Source: Alphaproteobacteria bacterium (GTDB lineage Bacteria > Pseudomonadota > Alphaproteobacteria > Rhizobiales > Devosiaceae). From it: a DNA stretch of 7,225 bases. The DNA is taken from positions 1 through 7,225 of the forward strand of contig JAHJOS010000627.1 of NCBI GenBank assembly GCA_018820005.1, in the 5' to 3' direction. Shown here piece after piece: positions 6,242-7,225 of this stretch. The translations under genes were made by a program, and so were the position numbers. Under the pieces are notes generated by a model, which made no database searches, was not told the DNA's origin, and worked only from the letters and a program-made list of their open reading frames with translations. Positions within the stretch are counted from its first letter, which is position 1; each line of letters opens with the position of its first letter.

Positions 6242-6529
6242 ATGTCCGTCGACGCCACCACTGTAAAGCGCATCGGGCGCCTGGCCCGCATCCGTATCGA
6301 AGAGAACGAAGTGGCCGGCTACCAGGAAGAGATCAATGCGATTCTGGGCTTTATCGAGCAGCTCGGTGAAGTCGATGTGGCCGGCGTCGAGCCGATGACC
6401 TCGGTCATGCCCATGACGCTGCGGCTGCGTAATGACGTGGTCAGCGATGGCAATTATCCCGAGCAGATCGTCGCCAATGCGCCGCTGAGCGAAGACAATT
6501 TCTTCATGGTCCCCAAGGTGATCGAATAA
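6242..6529 (+). CDS. gatC: Asp-tRNA(Asn)/Glu-tRNA(Gln) amidotransferase subunit C
   Basis: GatC is the small subunit that wraps around and stabilises GatA in the cytoplasmic GatCAB complex, which converts Glu-tRNA(Gln) and Asp-tRNA(Asn) to the amidated forms in organisms lacking the matching direct synthetases. The 95-residue product is full length for the family. Seen in order are TVKRIGRLARIRI (7-19), an amphipathic helix with ILGFIEQLGEVD (34-45), the hallmark GVEPMTSV (48-55), and the C-terminal NAPLSEDNFFMVPKVIE (79-95). The ATG has GGAG 7 nt upstream. The stop TAA (6527-6529) is followed directly by the ATG of an acetyltransferase gene. gatA begins further on; gatB would be expected beyond the window. 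Confidence 0.96.
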   Translation: MSVDATTVKRIGRLARIRIEENEVAGYQEEINAILGFIEQLGEVDVAGVEPMTSVMPMTLRLRNDVVSDGNYPEQIVANAPLSEDNFFMVPKVIE

Positions 6530-7012
6530 ATGAGCGTCAGCGTCGCCATCGAGACGGCGTTGCAGGACGATGTGCGCGGCCTGGTTGCTGCGCTCAACGC
6601 GCATCTGCAGCCGCTGTCGCCGCCTGAGTTCCAGTTCAAGCTGACCGTCGAGCAGATGGCGGGCGCCGACACCAGCGTGTTCGTTGCGCGCGACGCGACG
6701 GGCAGGGCTATCGGCATTGGTGCGCTCAAGGTGCACTCGGCCGAACTGGGCGAGGTCAAGCGCATGTTCACGCTGCCCGAAGTGCGCGGACAGCGCGTTG
6801 GTTCGGCCTTGCTCGATGCCATCGTGGCGCTGGCCCGCGACAAGGGCCTGCCCATGCTGATGCTGGAAACGGGCGCCGCCGCCGACATGCCCGAGGCCCA
6901 CCGCCTCTATACCCGCAGCGGCTTTGTCGCGCGCGGGCCGTTTTTGGACTATCCTGAAAGCCAATGGTCGGCGTTTTTTGAAATGCCGCTGAGCGTGGCG
7001 CAACCCGCCTGA
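6530..7012 (+). CDS. GNAT family N-acetyltransferase
   Basis: The 160-residue protein has the size and order of a single GNAT domain, which moves the acetyl group of acetyl-CoA to an amine. Seen are a substrate-side N-terminal half (8-45), a strand with VFVARD (50-55), the IGIGALKVH strand (61-69), EVKRMF (75-80), and motif A with the acetyl-CoA pyrophosphate loop VRGQRVGSALL (85-95; pattern Q88-x-x-G91-x-A93). LETGAAADMPEAHRLYTRSGF (112-132) is the usual motif B region, with the Tyr that often acts as the general acid. The substrate cannot be predicted. The ATG is the base after the gatC TAA; no ribosome site stands apart from the gatC coding end (CCAAGG about 12 nt upstream), so translation is probably coupled. 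Its place between gatC and gatA is unusual, and no link to tRNA amidation is shown by the sequence. Confidence 0.9.
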   Translation: MSVSVAIETALQDDVRGLVAALNAHLQPLSPPEFQFKLTVEQMAGADTSVFVARDATGRAIGIGALKVHSAELGEVKRMFTLPEVRGQRVGSALLDAIVALARDKGLPMLMLETGAAADMPEAHRLYTRSGFVARGPFLDYPESQWSAFFEMPLSVAQPA

Positions 7013-7027
7013 GCCAACAAATTCATC

Positions 7028-7043
7028 TGGCGCGACTGCGCCA
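7028..7043 (+). other. Short perfect hairpin between the acetyltransferase gene and gatA
   Basis: TGGCGC at 7028-7033 pairs perfectly with GCGCCA at 7038-7043 around a GACT loop, in the 64-bp gap between the acetyltransferase stop and the gatA start. A short T run (7057-7060) comes 13 nt later, too far for a standard terminator. It may affect message stability or be incidental. Confidence 0.3.
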
Positions 7044-7076
7044 CACCGTTCCGACCTTTTCCGAGCGAGACCTGTT

Positions 7077-7225
7077 TTGACTGACCTGACCAAACTGAGC
7101 CTGGCCGCCGCCCGCAAGGGCCTTGCCGACAAGAGCTTCACCTCCAGCGAGCTGACCGGGGCCTATCTGGGCGCCCTCGAGCAGGCCAATCCGAGCCTGA
7201 ACGTCTATGTCGCGGTGACAGGCGA
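7077..7225 (+). CDS. gatA: Asp-tRNA(Asn)/Glu-tRNA(Gln) amidotransferase subunit A, N-terminus (3' truncated by window edge)
   Basis: GatA is the amidase subunit of GatCAB: it releases ammonia from glutamine with a Ser-cis-Ser-Lys triad and passes it to GatB. Only 49 codons are in the window, so the triad lies outside. The visible residues follow the family N-terminus: LTKLSLAAARKGL (4-16), SSELTGAYLGALE (23-35), then NPSLNVYVAVTG (38-49). The start taken is TTG at 7077. The frame is open upstream to the previous gene but has no ATG or GTG within reach, and the TTG gives an N-terminus like known GatA proteins. The ribosome site is weak (GAGCGAGA, 7063-7070). Its nearness to gatC supports the identification. 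Confidence 0.88.
   Translation, partial: MTDLTKLSLAAARKGLADKSFTSSELTGAYLGALEQANPSLNVYVAVTG

Noticed and set aside
6176..7141. Open frame of 321 codons on the minus strand
   Set aside because: It lies opposite gatC, the acetyltransferase gene and the gatA start, all clearly supported by family motifs; the antisense product has no recognisable domain.

Overview
The window is a GC-rich bacterial chromosome segment. It most resembles an alphaproteobacterium of the order Hyphomicrobiales, possibly Devosia or a relative. The evidence is the house-keeping gene set, the pyrB-pyrC-plsY-dprA order on one strand, the degenerate form of dihydroorotase found in that group, and the intergenic palindromes. 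The genus is an inference and no search was run.

Layout, left to right. The window opens inside an aldo/keto reductase gene (+), of which only the C-terminal half is present. It converges on a minus-strand block read right to left as pyrB, pyrC, plsY, dprA. A composite palindromic repeat of about 110 bp lies between the converging genes (541-650), and a second copy lies between pyrC and plsY (2495-2603). Upstream of pyrB, also on the minus strand, is ruvX, whose 3' end runs into four tandem 19-bp units. Divergent from ruvX is a short plus-strand gene of unknown function whose N-terminus looks like a metallo-beta-lactamase fold that has lost most zinc ligands. It is followed by gatC, a GNAT acetyltransferase gene starting on the base after the gatC stop, and the beginning of gatA.

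How the genes work together. pyrB and pyrC overlap by 4 nt and probably give one pyrimidine-biosynthesis complex, in which PyrC looks catalytically dead and PyrB intact. plsY (phospholipid synthesis) and dprA (single-stranded DNA handling in transformation) are separated by 3 nt and probably coupled, without an obvious functional link. gatC and gatA encode subunits of the tRNA-dependent amidotransferase; the acetyltransferase is an extra gene between them.

I found no mobile element with a transposase, no CRISPR array, no RNA gene, and no convincing new defence or metabolic system. The points most worth a second look are the paired inverted repeats, the pseudo-dihydroorotase, the degenerate MBL-like protein, the tandem repeat at the ruvX end, and the GNAT gene between gatC and gatA.
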